Source of the DNA: an uncultured Burkholderiales bacterium
GTDB taxonomy: Bacteria; Pseudomonadota; Gammaproteobacteria; Burkholderiales; Burkholderiaceae_C
DNA length: 64,000 nt
Direction: 5' to 3'
Assembly: GCA_945952065.1 (NCBI GenBank)
Contig: CAMFGY010000022.1
Coordinates: 1 to 64,000 of the forward strand
Shown here piece after piece: positions 1 to 8,260 of this stretch. The notes beneath the pieces were generated by a model. That model was not told the origin of the DNA. It saw only the letters and a program-made list of their open reading frames with translations, and ran no database searches. A program made the position numbers and the translations under genes. How positions within the stretch are numbered: the stretch's first letter is position 1; each line of letters starts with the position of its first letter.

Positions 1-381
1 CTTGGCGAAGCAAGAAAAGTAAGTCGGCCGCCGGGCCGAACACCCGGCATCGTGCGACTCGAGCGGCGCCTCGGGCTGCTACCCTCTCTCCCTCGCGCAC
101 ACCTAAGCGGAAAAAAGCAACGCCCACTCCGGGCACATTGCAGCAACTCAATTTCAGTGTCCCGTCGGAAAGGATCCGCCGAATGCGGCTGGATTGCTGA
201 GCGAGCTACCGCGCAAGAGCTACAAGGCGCTCATCCTGCATCCCTGGCCGCCAAGTGAGCATTGCGACAGCTGACAGTGAGGTGGGCGTATCAACGAACG
301 CACTCCAATGGCCGACGAGTGGCGGGATTCGCGGTGAGGCCATCAGCCTGAGGCGCAGCTTTGTGCCTCAGGCTGATGGCC
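1..381. other. Gene-free left end with a repeat remnant
   Basis: I see no gene I can support here. The first ~50 bases (CTTGGCGAAGCAAGAAAAGT and a following CCGCCGGGCC run) resemble the core of the dispersed element found downstream of bioB. One short frame near 180-270 reads like a protein tail (GLLSELPRKSYKALILHPWP) but has no start or domain, so it is at most a degraded gene fragment. The right end is a strong hairpin listed separately. Confidence 0.4.
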
Positions 382-382
382 T
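337..382 (-). terminator. 18-bp perfect hairpin after the exported-protein gene
   Basis: The arms AGGCCATCAGCCTGAGGC and GCCTCAGGCTGATGGCCT are perfectly complementary over 18 bp around a 10-nt loop, and the right arm touches the stop codon of the minus-strand gene. No T-run follows on either strand, so it is not a textbook intrinsic terminator. It may end transcription, protect the mRNA 3' end, or be a repeat unit. Confidence 0.5.
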
Positions 383-789
383 TACTTTCGTCGCTGATCC
401 ACATGCAAGGCCAGCAATCTGCAGTCGGAGCCCTGTTTGGCGGATGCCTGGATTTCAAAAGTTTGGCCGCTGGGCGTCGTGAGCCGTGCCCAGTTGCCCT
501 GGAACAGATCGCTTGATGGCAGCGAAGTCAGGGCAACAGACTTGCGAATCGTTGCGCCGCTCGTCGCATGAGGCAGCGGCGCTACCGTCTCGATTGGCCC
601 TATCGTTGCGAACAACTGCGCAAGACCCCGCTCAATCGACTCGCTTGGCTCGACAAACATGGCCGCCAGCTCCGAAAGCCGGGACTGCGCCATCAGGCTC
701 GCGGCCTGAACGGCACAAGAGTCGCCGGCCTGTGCCGCCGCTGAAGCGGCCATGCTGGCGACGAAAAGCAGCGGCAGACGAGGCGACAT
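382..789 (-). CDS. Small exported protein of unknown function
   Basis: This 135-residue protein begins MSPRLPLLFVASMAASAAAQAG, a typical Sec signal peptide with probable cleavage after AQA. The ORF track starts 17 codons earlier, but the internal ATG has a GGAG about 9 bases upstream and places the signal peptide at the N-terminus, so I chose it. The mature part has two cysteines (one just after the cleavage site, one near the C-terminus) that could form a disulfide, and a C-terminal FEIQASAKQGSDCRLLALHV stretch that looks beta-stranded. I recognise no family. It is a monocistronic gene flanked by a strong hairpin downstream and a methyltransferase gene upstream on the same strand. Confidence 0.6.
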   Translation of the reverse strand: MSPRLPLLFVASMAASAAAQAGDSCAVQAASLMAQSRLSELAAMFVEPSESIERGLAQLFATIGPIETVAPLPHATSGATIRKSVALTSLPSSDLFQGNWARLTTPSGQTFEIQASAKQGSDCRLLALHVDQRRK

Positions 790-906
790 TGCAAGCTCCA
801 GAACGAGAAAATCTCTTGTACTCTTGCGTCCAGATGGCACTCCGGGTGGCCGTCCAAATTTAGCATGAAGGTCTTTGGCGCAATCGGCCTCAAAAGTGAA
901 GAACGC

Positions 907-1485
907 TCAGGCCTCGCGCTGCGCGATCACCTCCCAAAGTGCTTTGGACTGGAGGTATTTCTTCGTGATCTTGTGCTGCTTTGAAAGCACTTTCCATCCC
1001 TGCCCAAACGCCGCGTCAACGCTCGCTTCATCAAAGAAGCGCTTGGCTTGCCCATCGACCAGGTAGTAGTTGGGCTCGATGGCGGGGTGGCCTGTGGCGC
1101 CGAAGTTCTTGTCTTCGGTGGAATTCAGTCGGCAGAGAAACAGCCCGCCAATGGGCAGCGTTGCTCTGATTCTTTGCATCAATCCAAGGGTCTCTGACCA
1201 ATTGAAATAGTGCAGGCTCAGGCTTGCAAGCACGGCGCCTGCCTGCGTTGCTGCGAGTGGAAAAGGATCTCTGAGGTCTTGGCAGAAGACCTTGGCTTGG
1301 GGCACCCGAAGCCGAGTTGCCATCACCGAGGCCGAGGAGATGTCGATGGCATGGACGTCGAAGCCGGCCTGGACAAGCGTCGAGGTATCGGCACCCGTGC
1401 CACAACCGAGTTCAAGCACGGGCTTGCCTTGAATGGCGTCTCTGATGGTGCTCAGCCAGGGCGTGAGCCAGGGGTCATGGCGCAT
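907..1485 (-). CDS. Class I SAM-dependent methyltransferase
   Basis: This is a 192-residue protein with the Rossmann-fold methyltransferase pattern. Motif I is VLELGCGTGADTSTL (residues ~23-37), an acidic residue ends strand 2 in HAIDIS, QDLRDPFP is motif II-like, and ASLSLHYF is the post-II strand typical of small-molecule methyltransferases. Family knowledge predicts transfer of a methyl group from S-adenosylmethionine to an unknown acceptor. The C-terminal third (YYLVDGQAKRFFDEASV) resembles tellurite-resistance TehB-like or UbiE-like enzymes, but the substrate cannot be read from sequence. An in-frame TGA lies eight codons before the ATG, so the ORF cannot extend; the ribosome site is weak (GAG). 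Confidence 0.8.
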   Translation of the reverse strand: MRHDPWLTPWLSTIRDAIQGKPVLELGCGTGADTSTLVQAGFDVHAIDISSASVMATRLRVPQAKVFCQDLRDPFPLAATQAGAVLASLSLHYFNWSETLGLMQRIRATLPIGGLFLCRLNSTEDKNFGATGHPAIEPNYYLVDGQAKRFFDEASVDAAFGQGWKVLSKQHKITKKYLQSKALWEVIAQREA

Positions 1486-1629
1486 GAGGATCTCGCAGAA
1501 GAGGTTTCAAGCCAGATGGCCCTGGCCTTGGCGCTGTCCCCACTTTAGATCCGTTGGAGACCGTCTGATGGCTCGGCTATGTCGGCTATGTCGGCTTTGT
1601 CGGGTGAGGACCATGTTCACGGGCCGGTC

Positions 1630-1656
1630 AGCAAGGCAGTTTTCATCTGCCTTGCT
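1630..1656 (-). terminator. Inverted repeat downstream of the DUF349 gene
   Basis: AGCAAGGCAG and CTGCCTTGCT form perfect 10-bp arms around a 7-base loop, about 30 bases beyond the stop of the DUF349 gene. There is no T-run, so its role as a terminator is only likely. A short imperfect triplication of TCGGCTATG lies just beyond it near 1573-1600. Confidence 0.35.
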
Positions 1657-1687
1657 TGAGGGAATAAACAAAGGCTGGCGCGAGAGC

Positions 1688-4615
1688 TCAGCCCTTGCTG
1701 ATCACCGTGCCAAGCGCGCCGGCCGGGGCCTCGCGCAGGGCCATGATCACGGCTTGCACACGGGCTTGTTGCTCGGCGCTGAGCTGGCTCTGGCGCAAGG
1801 CGCTCAGCAGCCAAGCGGCTTGCTGGGCCGGGCCTTGCTCCTGTTGCGAGCGGCCTTCCATCGCGTCCTTCAGGGCTTTGAGCTTGAGCTGGCGGCGCGC
1901 GGCCATCCGCTCGGGGGAACTGTCCAAGTCCAGCGCGGCTTCGAGTTGCAGCAGCACCTCATCAAAAGCCGCATCGGCAGGGCCGGGCTGGCGCTGCGTG
2001 AGGGCTTGTTCCCAGGCGGCGGGCAGTGCGGCGCCGGCCTGCGCCCAAGCGGCTGCAAAGCCGGGCTCGTCCAGGGCTGCGGGGTCTTGCTCGCGATGCA
2101 GGCACAAGGCCCATTTCTTGGCCAGCGCTTCGCATTGGACCTGCCATTGCAGCTGCGTGCGGCCTTGCAGGATCTGCAGCGCCGCTTGATGCGCCGCTTG
2201 CAGGCGGCTGTTCAAGGCCGCCTCGGTGGCGCGGGGCAAGTCGCCGCCTTGGCGCCAGGCGCGGTCCACCTCGGTCAGGGTGCGTCGAATCTCGGCGTCA
2301 GGGGTCTCTAGATTCAGGGCCGTGAGCTGGGCGAGCAGGGCTTCGTAGCCGGCCACGCTGGCCGAGATGGCTTCATCGCGGGCGTGGAAGGCGGCCTCGC
2401 GCTGGGCAAAGACGGCGTCGGTGGCGGCCTTGAAGCGCGCCCACAAGCTGTTCTCTGCACTGCGCGCCAGCGGCAGGCTGCGCGCTTGGGCTTGCCACTG
2501 GGCTTGCAGATCGCGCACGCGCTGGGTCGCTTCGCGCAATTGCGGCTGGGCGGCCACCTCGCGCGCCAGGGCTTCAGCCGCGCCAATCAAGTGCTCGCGC
2601 TGTGCTTCGGCCCGGGCCCGGGCTTGCTGCAAGGGTTGCTCGATGCGGTCCAGCAGCGCGCGCTGGCGTTCTTGCAAGTCGCTTTGCGCTGCATGCGGCA
2701 CGGTGTGCTCCACCGGGCCCAGCTGGCGCCAGGCCTGCTGGAACTGGCTGAGGATGCGCAGCTGTTCTTTCCAATGCGCGCTGGCGGCCTCTGGGGCCAG
2801 GGCCGCAGCGGCCTCGCTGCTCAAAACCGCTGCGTTTTGCAAGTCCGTGAGCAAGAGTTCGCGGGCGGCCAGATTGCTCTCGCGCGCGGCGCGCATTTCG
2901 GCCACCTGGGCGGCGATGGGGCGATGGGCGATTTGCAGCGCCGCATCGAAGCGGGCCCACAGCGCCTGACCGGCGCCGCCGCTGAGGCGCTCCACGTCCT
3001 TCCAACGCTGCCGCAGCGATTGAATGGCTTCGCGCTGCGCTTTCAGATTCAGCTTGGGGGCAGGCGCGGCGGGCGCTGCAGCGGCTTCGGCGGCTGGCTC
3101 CGGCGGGCAGTCGGCCTGCGCGGCATCTGCAGTGGCTTCGGTGCTTGCCGCAGCTGTGGCCTCAGCGGTGTCAGACGGGGCCTGGGCCTCAGCAGGCTGC
3201 GGCGTGGTTTGGGCGAGTTGCTCGGCCTCGGCCACCAAGGCGTCGAGCGCGCGCGCGCCACCCCAATGCTCCCAGTCGCGCAGGCGCTTGCGCTCGGCCT
3301 GCAAGGGCAGCAGTCGGGCGCGCTGGCCATCGCTCAGGCTCTTGGGGTCGAATTGCTCGGTCAGCGCGTCGACCTGCTGCAGCTGCCGCAGCATCTCGCT
3401 GCTCTGGCCCTCGCTGAAGGCAGATTCGGCGGCTTGCAGCAAGGTGTCGAACTGCTGCACTTGCTCCGCGTTAGCGCTGGGCAGCTTGAGCCGGCGCTTC
3501 TCTTCCGGCTTGATTGTTTTGACCTTGTCGGCTTGTGGCCTTACGGCCTCAGCCTGAGCGAGGGGGCGTGGGTTTTGCGCGCGCTGCCAAGCGGCAAATT
3601 GCTCTTGCAGTGCTTGCTCCCAGGCGGCATGCGGCAGTGCTGGCAGGGCTTGCCACTGTTGCACGGCTTGTTCGATGTCGGGGTTGACGGTGGCACGGAG
3701 CGGGGCGCTGGAGGCTGCGCCTTCGCTGCCTTCGGCGGGCTCACTCGTCGCAACATCGGCCGTGGCAGCGGCCAAGGTGCGGCAATGCTGCAAAAGGCTC
3801 AGCTTGGCCTGCAGCGCTTCGCTCTGGCTCAGGGCTTGCGCGAGGCGCTGGTCCAAGGCTTCGCCGCTTGGCTGCGGCGGCTGGCCGGCTTGCAGCGCTT
3901 GCAAGGCGGCGACGGCACGGGCCAAGCTGGCGGCGTCGGCCTCGCTGGCAGCGCTGGCGCAGCTCTTGTGCCAATCGCTCAGCGCCTGCTCGGCCTCTTG
4001 GTTCCAGCGTTGCAGGGCTTGCTCTTGCTCGCTGCGCTCGCGCAGGCTTTGGTTCAGCGCCGCGCTCAGTTGCTCAAAGGCGGCGATCTGCTCCGGCGCC
4101 AGCCGCTTGGCGTCCAACGCCTGCCAGGCGCGATCCAGCGCGACCAGGCGGTTGACCGGCAGCTCGTCTTGGGTCTGCAGGGTTTGGGCCGTCGCAATCA
4201 GCGCTTGGGCTTGGGCGCGGGCTTCGCGTTCGGCCACCGCGGCTTCGAGCTTTTGCTTGGCCAGACGTTGCACGCGGCGGTCATGCTTGCGGAACTCGCG
4301 CTCGGCCTGCTTGAGGCTGTCTTCGCTGCGCAGCGCGTCGACCGCGGCCAGTTTGATGTCCAGCAGCGGCGTGGCCTGAGCCAGGGCCAGCAGCGCCGCA
4401 TCGTCACCGAGCGCGGCCTGCAGGCGTGGTGCCCATTGCGATTGGGCGGCTTGCAGTTCGCGCGCTTTTTGGGCGGCCTTTTCGGCAGCCTTTTGAGCCT
4501 GTGTTTCCTGGGCCAACTCGGCGGCCTTGGCTTTTTGTTCCTGGGCTGCGGTGGCGTTAGAGGGGGCAGCGGACGCGCTCTTGCGTCCAAATTTCTTGAA
4601 GATCCAGCTCAGCAT
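1688..4615 (-). CDS. Large DUF349-domain protein
   Basis: This is a 975-residue, Ala/Gln/Leu-rich, almost entirely helical protein starting MLSWIFKKFGRKS. The ORF-track start 37 codons upstream gives an arginine-rich low-complexity leader, so I prefer this ATG. The helical repeat signature LWARF..A appears at least twice (LWARFDAALQIAHRP and LWARFKAATDAVFAQR), as expected for DUF349 (PF03993). Long coiled-coil stretches surround residues ~50-130 and ~200-260, and there is an acidic Ala/Thr/Glu linker near 500-550. DUF349 proteins are widespread in beta- and gammaproteobacteria but have no defined biochemical role. The gene is divergent from the MmcB-like/helicase pair and probably monocistronic. 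Its extreme composition gives long antisense open frames that I treat as shadows. Confidence 0.85.
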   Translation of the reverse strand: MLSWIFKKFGRKSASAAPSNATAAQEQKAKAAELAQETQAQKAAEKAAQKARELQAAQSQWAPRLQAALGDDAALLALAQATPLLDIKLAAVDALRSEDSLKQAEREFRKHDRRVQRLAKQKLEAAVAEREARAQAQALIATAQTLQTQDELPVNRLVALDRAWQALDAKRLAPEQIAAFEQLSAALNQSLRERSEQEQALQRWNQEAEQALSDWHKSCASAASEADAASLARAVAALQALQAGQPPQPSGEALDQRLAQALSQSEALQAKLSLLQHCRTLAAATADVATSEPAEGSEGAASSAPLRATVNPDIEQAVQQWQALPALPHAAWEQALQEQFAAWQRAQNPRPLAQAEAVRPQADKVKTIKPEEKRRLKLPSANAEQVQQFDTLLQAAESAFSEGQSSEMLRQLQQVDALTEQFDPKSLSDGQRARLLPLQAERKRLRDWEHWGGARALDALVAEAEQLAQTTPQPAEAQAPSDTAEATAAASTEATADAAQADCPPEPAAEAAAAPAAPAPKLNLKAQREAIQSLRQRWKDVERLSGGAGQALWARFDAALQIAHRPIAAQVAEMRAARESNLAARELLLTDLQNAAVLSSEAAAALAPEAASAHWKEQLRILSQFQQAWRQLGPVEHTVPHAAQSDLQERQRALLDRIEQPLQQARARAEAQREHLIGAAEALAREVAAQPQLREATQRVRDLQAQWQAQARSLPLARSAENSLWARFKAATDAVFAQREAAFHARDEAISASVAGYEALLAQLTALNLETPDAEIRRTLTEVDRAWRQGGDLPRATEAALNSRLQAAHQAALQILQGRTQLQWQVQCEALAKKWALCLHREQDPAALDEPGFAAAWAQAGAALPAAWEQALTQRQPGPADAAFDEVLLQLEAALDLDSSPERMAARRQLKLKALKDAMEGRSQQEQGPAQQAAWLLSALRQSQLSAEQQARVQAVIMALREAPAGALGTVISKG

Positions 4616-4743
4616 GGGCGTGCGGCCTGGGCCGCGATTCGGTTGTGGGTTGTTCGACTTGGCAAGGCGCTTGGGTCGCGCGGCGCCGCCCGCAGTGTAG
4701 GCGGCGCGTCGCTCGGGTCGTGCCACTGTAAACTTATACAGGT

Positions 4744-5655
4744 ATGGACTCGCCCCAAACGCTCAGCCCCACGCGTGCCCAGCTCTCGCGCCTGATGAAA
4801 ATCTGGCGCTCAGCGGGCTGGCCTTGCCATGATGGGCTGGAGTTGGACCTGATCGCTGCCGGCTGGGTGGAGCCCTTGGCGGCCTCGCCGGGAGGCCTGC
4901 ACAGCCTGAGGCTGAGCGCCAGCGGCATCCAGGTCTTGGCGGCGGCGCGGCGGCGCAATCAGCGCGCCGCCAGCGCACATGATCAATTGGCCGAGCGGGT
5001 GGTGCGCAGCTTGCAGCAAAACGGTCGCATCGTCTGGCGCGAGTTGTCGCTGCGGGCGCAGATTGCGGCGCCTCTGGATGAAGCGGCTTTGTGGGCCCGC
5101 GAGGCTGCGCAGCCGCTTGAGGCGGCAGGGCTGTGGGCGGCCGAGTCCGCCGAGCCCGCCGAGGCGCCTGCGGTGCTGCCGCCGGGCGCGGCGGCGCAAT
5201 CGGTCTGGCGCATGGCCCGGCCGGATGTGTTCTCGGTGCGCAATACCTCGGTGCAGGCCTATTTGCAGCCGGTGGTGCATGAGGTCAAGGTCAGCCGGGC
5301 CGATCTCTTGTCGGACCTGCGCCACGCGGCCAAGCGCGAGTCATACCAGTGGCTGTGCAGCGAGTGCTTTTATGTGTTCCCGGCGGGCATTGCCGAGCCG
5401 CAAGAAATCCCTGAGGACTTTGGCGTCTGGGTCTTGCACGGCGATATCGCCGACGGCCGCTTGGAACTGCTGCGCCCGGCCCGGCACCGCCCTTGCGAGC
5501 TGCCGTTTGCGGTTTGGATGGCCTTGGCCAAGGCGCATCCGGCCGCAGGCCCGGAGGAGTCCGCGCAAGCTTATTTGGGCGATGAGGCCGCAAGGGCGCT
5601 GCCCGCAGATTCAAGCGATCAGCCTTTGCCGCCTGCGCCGCCCGAGCCACCGTGA
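4744..5655 (+). CDS. MmcB-like putative PD-(D/E)xK protein
   Basis: This 303-residue protein has a helical, winged-helix-like N-terminal half (residues ~10-120; LIAAGWVEPL..GLHSLRLSASG). Its C-terminal half contains VFSVRNTS and VVHEVKVSRADLLSDLR. The EVK tripeptide after a preceding aspartate (RPDVF) is the core of the PD-(D/E)xK nuclease fold, and EVKVSRADLLSDL closely resembles the MmcB (DUF8052) DNA-repair family; that assignment comes from memory of the motif, not a search. It overlaps the helicase start by four bases (GTGA), so the two are translationally coupled and probably act on the same DNA intermediate. The Pro/Glu-rich tail is likely disordered. Confidence 0.65.
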   Translation: MDSPQTLSPTRAQLSRLMKIWRSAGWPCHDGLELDLIAAGWVEPLAASPGGLHSLRLSASGIQVLAAARRRNQRAASAHDQLAERVVRSLQQNGRIVWRELSLRAQIAAPLDEAALWAREAAQPLEAAGLWAAESAEPAEAPAVLPPGAAAQSVWRMARPDVFSVRNTSVQAYLQPVVHEVKVSRADLLSDLRHAAKRESYQWLCSECFYVFPAGIAEPQEIPEDFGVWVLHGDIADGRLELLRPARHRPCELPFAVWMALAKAHPAAGPEESAQAYLGDEAARALPADSSDQPLPPAPPEPP

Positions 5656-7949
5656 GCACCCAGCCGCAGTACACGGTGGCCGTGCGGGCGCTGTGCGAAT
5701 TTGCCGCCAAGTCGGGCGATCTGGACTTGCGCTTCACGCCGGCACCCAGCAGCCAAGAAGGCATGGCCGGCCACGCCCTGGTGGCGAGCCGGCGCGGTGC
5801 CGACTATCGCGCCGAGGTGAGCTTGAGCGGCCAGCACCAAGGCCTGCTGGTGCGCGGCCGGGCCGATGGTTACGACCCCGGGCGGCGGCGCTTGGAGGAA
5901 GTCAAAACCCACCGCGTGGCGCTGGCGCGCATGCCGGCCAATCACCGGGCCTTGCATTGGGCGCAGCTCAAGGTGTATGGCGCGCTGCTGTGCGCCAGCG
6001 AAGGCTTGACGGAATTGGCGCTGGCGCTGGTGTACTTTGACGTCGTCAGCGAACAAGAAACGGTGTTTTGCGAGCAGCACCGCGCGACCGATTTGCAAGC
6101 GTTTTTTGAGCAGCTGTGCGAGCGCTTCCTGGGCTGGGCTGAAATGGAGTTGGCGCATCGTGCGGCGCGTGATCAGGCCTTGCAGGGGCTGCGCTTTCCG
6201 CATGCTGACTTTCGCCAAGGCCAGCGCCCCTTGGCCGAGGCCGTTTACAAGGCGGCCGTTTCGGGCCGCTGCCTGCTGGCTCAGGCGCCCACCGGCATTG
6301 GCAAAACCGTAGGCACGATCTTTCCGCTGCTGAAGGCCGCACCAGGCCAGCGCCTGGACAAAGTGTTCTTCCTCGCGGCCAAGACTTCCGGGCGGGCCAT
6401 GGCCTTGGAGGCCTTGAACAAAATCTCACGTGCCGCAGACGAGGCACCACCACTGCGGGTGCTGGAGTTGGTGGCGCGGGACAAGGGCTGCGAGCACCCC
6501 GACAAAGCCTGCCACGGCGAGTCCTGCCCCTTGGCGCAGGGCTTTTACGAGCGGCTGCCGGCGGCGCGCTTGGCGGCTGTCACTCAGCCGCCGGGCACTG
6601 TGCTGGACAAGGCCGCGCTGCGCGACCTGGCCCTGCAGCATCAGGTCTGCCCCTATTACCTGAGCCAGGAAATGGTGCGCTGGGCCGATGTGGTGGTGGG
6701 CGACTACAACTACTTCTTTGACCTCAGCGCTTTGCTGCATGGCATGAGCCAGGAGGCGGGCTGGCGGGTGGCGCTCTTGGTGGACGAGTCGCACAACCTG
6801 ATTGAGCGCGGCCGCAAGATGTACAGCGCCGAACTGCAGCAGGCCAAGCTGCGCGCCTTGAAGCTCGTCGCGCCTGGGGTGCTGAAGAAACCGTTGGACA
6901 AGCTGCAGCGCACCTGGGCCGCCCTGAACAAAGAACAGAGCGAGGCGCAGCGCGATTACGCCGTGCTGCAGGCCTTGCCCGCCAAGCTGCTGGCCGCGCT
7001 GCAGCTGGCCAGTGCGGCCATCACCGAATACCTGAGTGAGCACCCCACCGAGCGTGACGCGGCCCTGCAAGACTTCTATTTCGAGGCCTTGCACTTCACC
7101 CGCATGGCCGAGCTGTATGGCCCGCATTCGCTGTGCGACTGGCAGCTCAGCAGCGCCGGTCTGGCCAAGACCGCGTCCACCTTGTGCATCCGCAATGTGC
7201 TGCCGGCCGAGTTTTTGAAGCCGCGCCTGCAAGCGGCCCATACCGCCGTCTTGTTCTCGGCCACGCTGCAGCCTTTTGCTTACTTTGCCGATCTCCTGGG
7301 CCTGCCCGAGCGCAGCGTCTGGCTGGAGGTGGACGCCCCCTTCAAGGCCGAGCAGTTGCACGTGCGGGTGGCGCGGCAGGTGTCCACCCGCTACCAGCAC
7401 CGCCGCGCGTCTTTGCCCGCCTTGGTCGACTTGATGGGCCAGCAGTTTCAGCAAACGCCGGGCAACTATTTGGCTTTTTTCAGCAGCCACGAATATTTGA
7501 ACGAGGCGGCAGATTTGTTCGAGCGCGAGTTCCCCGGCATCACGATTTGGCGCCAGCAGCGGCGCATGGCCGAGTCGGCCCAGGCCGAGTTCCTGGCGCG
7601 CCTGACCGAGAGTAGCCAGGGCATTGGCTTTGTGGTGCTGGGTGGCTCCTTCTCCGAAGGGGTGGACCTGCCCGGCAAGCGCCTGATCGGCGCCTTCATC
7701 GCCACCCTGGGCCTGCCGCAGCTCAACCCGGTGAATGAGCAAATCCGGCTGCGCTTGGATGAGTTGTTAGGCCAAGGCTATGACTACGCCTATCTGTACC
7801 CCGGCTTGCAAAAAGTGGTGCAAGCCGCGGGCCGGGTGATTCGCACCGTGCACGACCGCGGCGTGGTCTTGCTGATGGACGACCGCTATGCCCGCCCCGA
7901 AATTCAGGCCTTGCTGCCAAGGTGGTGGCGTGTTTCGCTTTCGCCTTGA
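5652..7949 (+). CDS. DinG/XPD-type Fe-S helicase with nuclease-like N-terminus
   Basis: This 765-residue superfamily 2 helicase starts at a GTG overlapping the upstream stop. Residues ~1-170 hold a PD-(D/E)xK-like region (GLLVRGRADGYD followed by LEEVKTHR). The motor follows: Walker A QAPTGIGKT (~210), DEAH-type box LLVDESHNL (~380), SATLQPF, and a C-terminal GGSFSEGVDLPGKRL plus QAAGRVIR arginine-finger motif. Four cysteines between motifs Ia and II (KGCEHPDKACHGESC and QVCPYYL) match the 4Fe-4S cluster of the XPD/DinG family. Family knowledge suggests ATP-driven 5'-3' unwinding of structured or damaged DNA. The nuclease-like region fused to it and the coupled MmcB-like gene suggest a small repair module. 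It converges on the protease-inhibitor gene. Confidence 0.88.
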   Translation: MSTQPQYTVAVRALCEFAAKSGDLDLRFTPAPSSQEGMAGHALVASRRGADYRAEVSLSGQHQGLLVRGRADGYDPGRRRLEEVKTHRVALARMPANHRALHWAQLKVYGALLCASEGLTELALALVYFDVVSEQETVFCEQHRATDLQAFFEQLCERFLGWAEMELAHRAARDQALQGLRFPHADFRQGQRPLAEAVYKAAVSGRCLLAQAPTGIGKTVGTIFPLLKAAPGQRLDKVFFLAAKTSGRAMALEALNKISRAADEAPPLRVLELVARDKGCEHPDKACHGESCPLAQGFYERLPAARLAAVTQPPGTVLDKAALRDLALQHQVCPYYLSQEMVRWADVVVGDYNYFFDLSALLHGMSQEAGWRVALLVDESHNLIERGRKMYSAELQQAKLRALKLVAPGVLKKPLDKLQRTWAALNKEQSEAQRDYAVLQALPAKLLAALQLASAAITEYLSEHPTERDAALQDFYFEALHFTRMAELYGPHSLCDWQLSSAGLAKTASTLCIRNVLPAEFLKPRLQAAHTAVLFSATLQPFAYFADLLGLPERSVWLEVDAPFKAEQLHVRVARQVSTRYQHRRASLPALVDLMGQQFQQTPGNYLAFFSSHEYLNEAADLFEREFPGITIWRQQRRMAESAQAEFLARLTESSQGIGFVVLGGSFSEGVDLPGKRLIGAFIATLGLPQLNPVNEQIRLRLDELLGQGYDYAYLYPGLQKVVQAAGRVIRTVHDRGVVLLMDDRYARPEIQALLPRWWRVSLSP

Positions 7950-7963
7950 GGCGGGGCGATGTT

Positions 7964-8242
7964 TCAGTACCACTCAATCTCGATGTGGCGGGAGTCCAGT
8001 GGCTCGGCCTCCCAGCGCCGCTTGTATTCAAACTCCAAGACATAGCGGCCGGGTTGCTCGGCCAGTACCTGAAAGACCTGCTGGCCGCCGTCGCCAAGGC
8101 TGGCGTCGGCGGCTTGTTCAAGGTTCAGCTCGCTCACCCGCAGGCCCGCCGGTGTGTGGCGCAAGGCCCAAAGATAGCCGGTGCTGGGCGCGCCGCCCAG
8201 CTTCAAGTCAAAGGCTCGACCGGCTTCAAACTTCAGTCGCAT
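7964..8242 (-). CDS. Chagasin-family cysteine protease inhibitor (I42-like)
   Basis: This 92-residue protein has the two best-conserved inhibitory loops of the chagasin/I42 family. GAPSTGYLW (~17-25) corresponds to the NPTTGY loop and KRRWE (~74-78) to the RPW loop. The third GxGG-type loop is not clear (DGGQQVF is the nearest). Chagasins are immunoglobulin-like beta proteins that plug the active site of papain-type proteases. The neighbouring gene, 18 bases upstream on the same strand, encodes exactly such a protease, which strongly supports the assignment. No signal peptide is visible, so the inhibitor should be cytoplasmic unless the start lies elsewhere. Both genes are probably one transcript with the protease first. 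Confidence 0.8.
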   Translation of the reverse strand: MRLKFEAGRAFDLKLGGAPSTGYLWALRHTPAGLRVSELNLEQAADASLGDGGQQVFQVLAEQPGRYVLEFEYKRRWEAEPLDSRHIEIEWY

Positions 8243-8260
8243 GAGAGGCGTGCCGCAGGC

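Noticed and set aside
52-482. Two short + strand frames at the left end
   Set aside because: No start signals or motifs; one crosses the 18-bp hairpin and the other overlaps the exported-protein gene.
2384-4795. 803-codon open frame on the + strand
   Set aside because: It is antisense to the DUF349 gene, compositionally a mirror of its Ala/Gln codons, and shows no domain or ribosome site.
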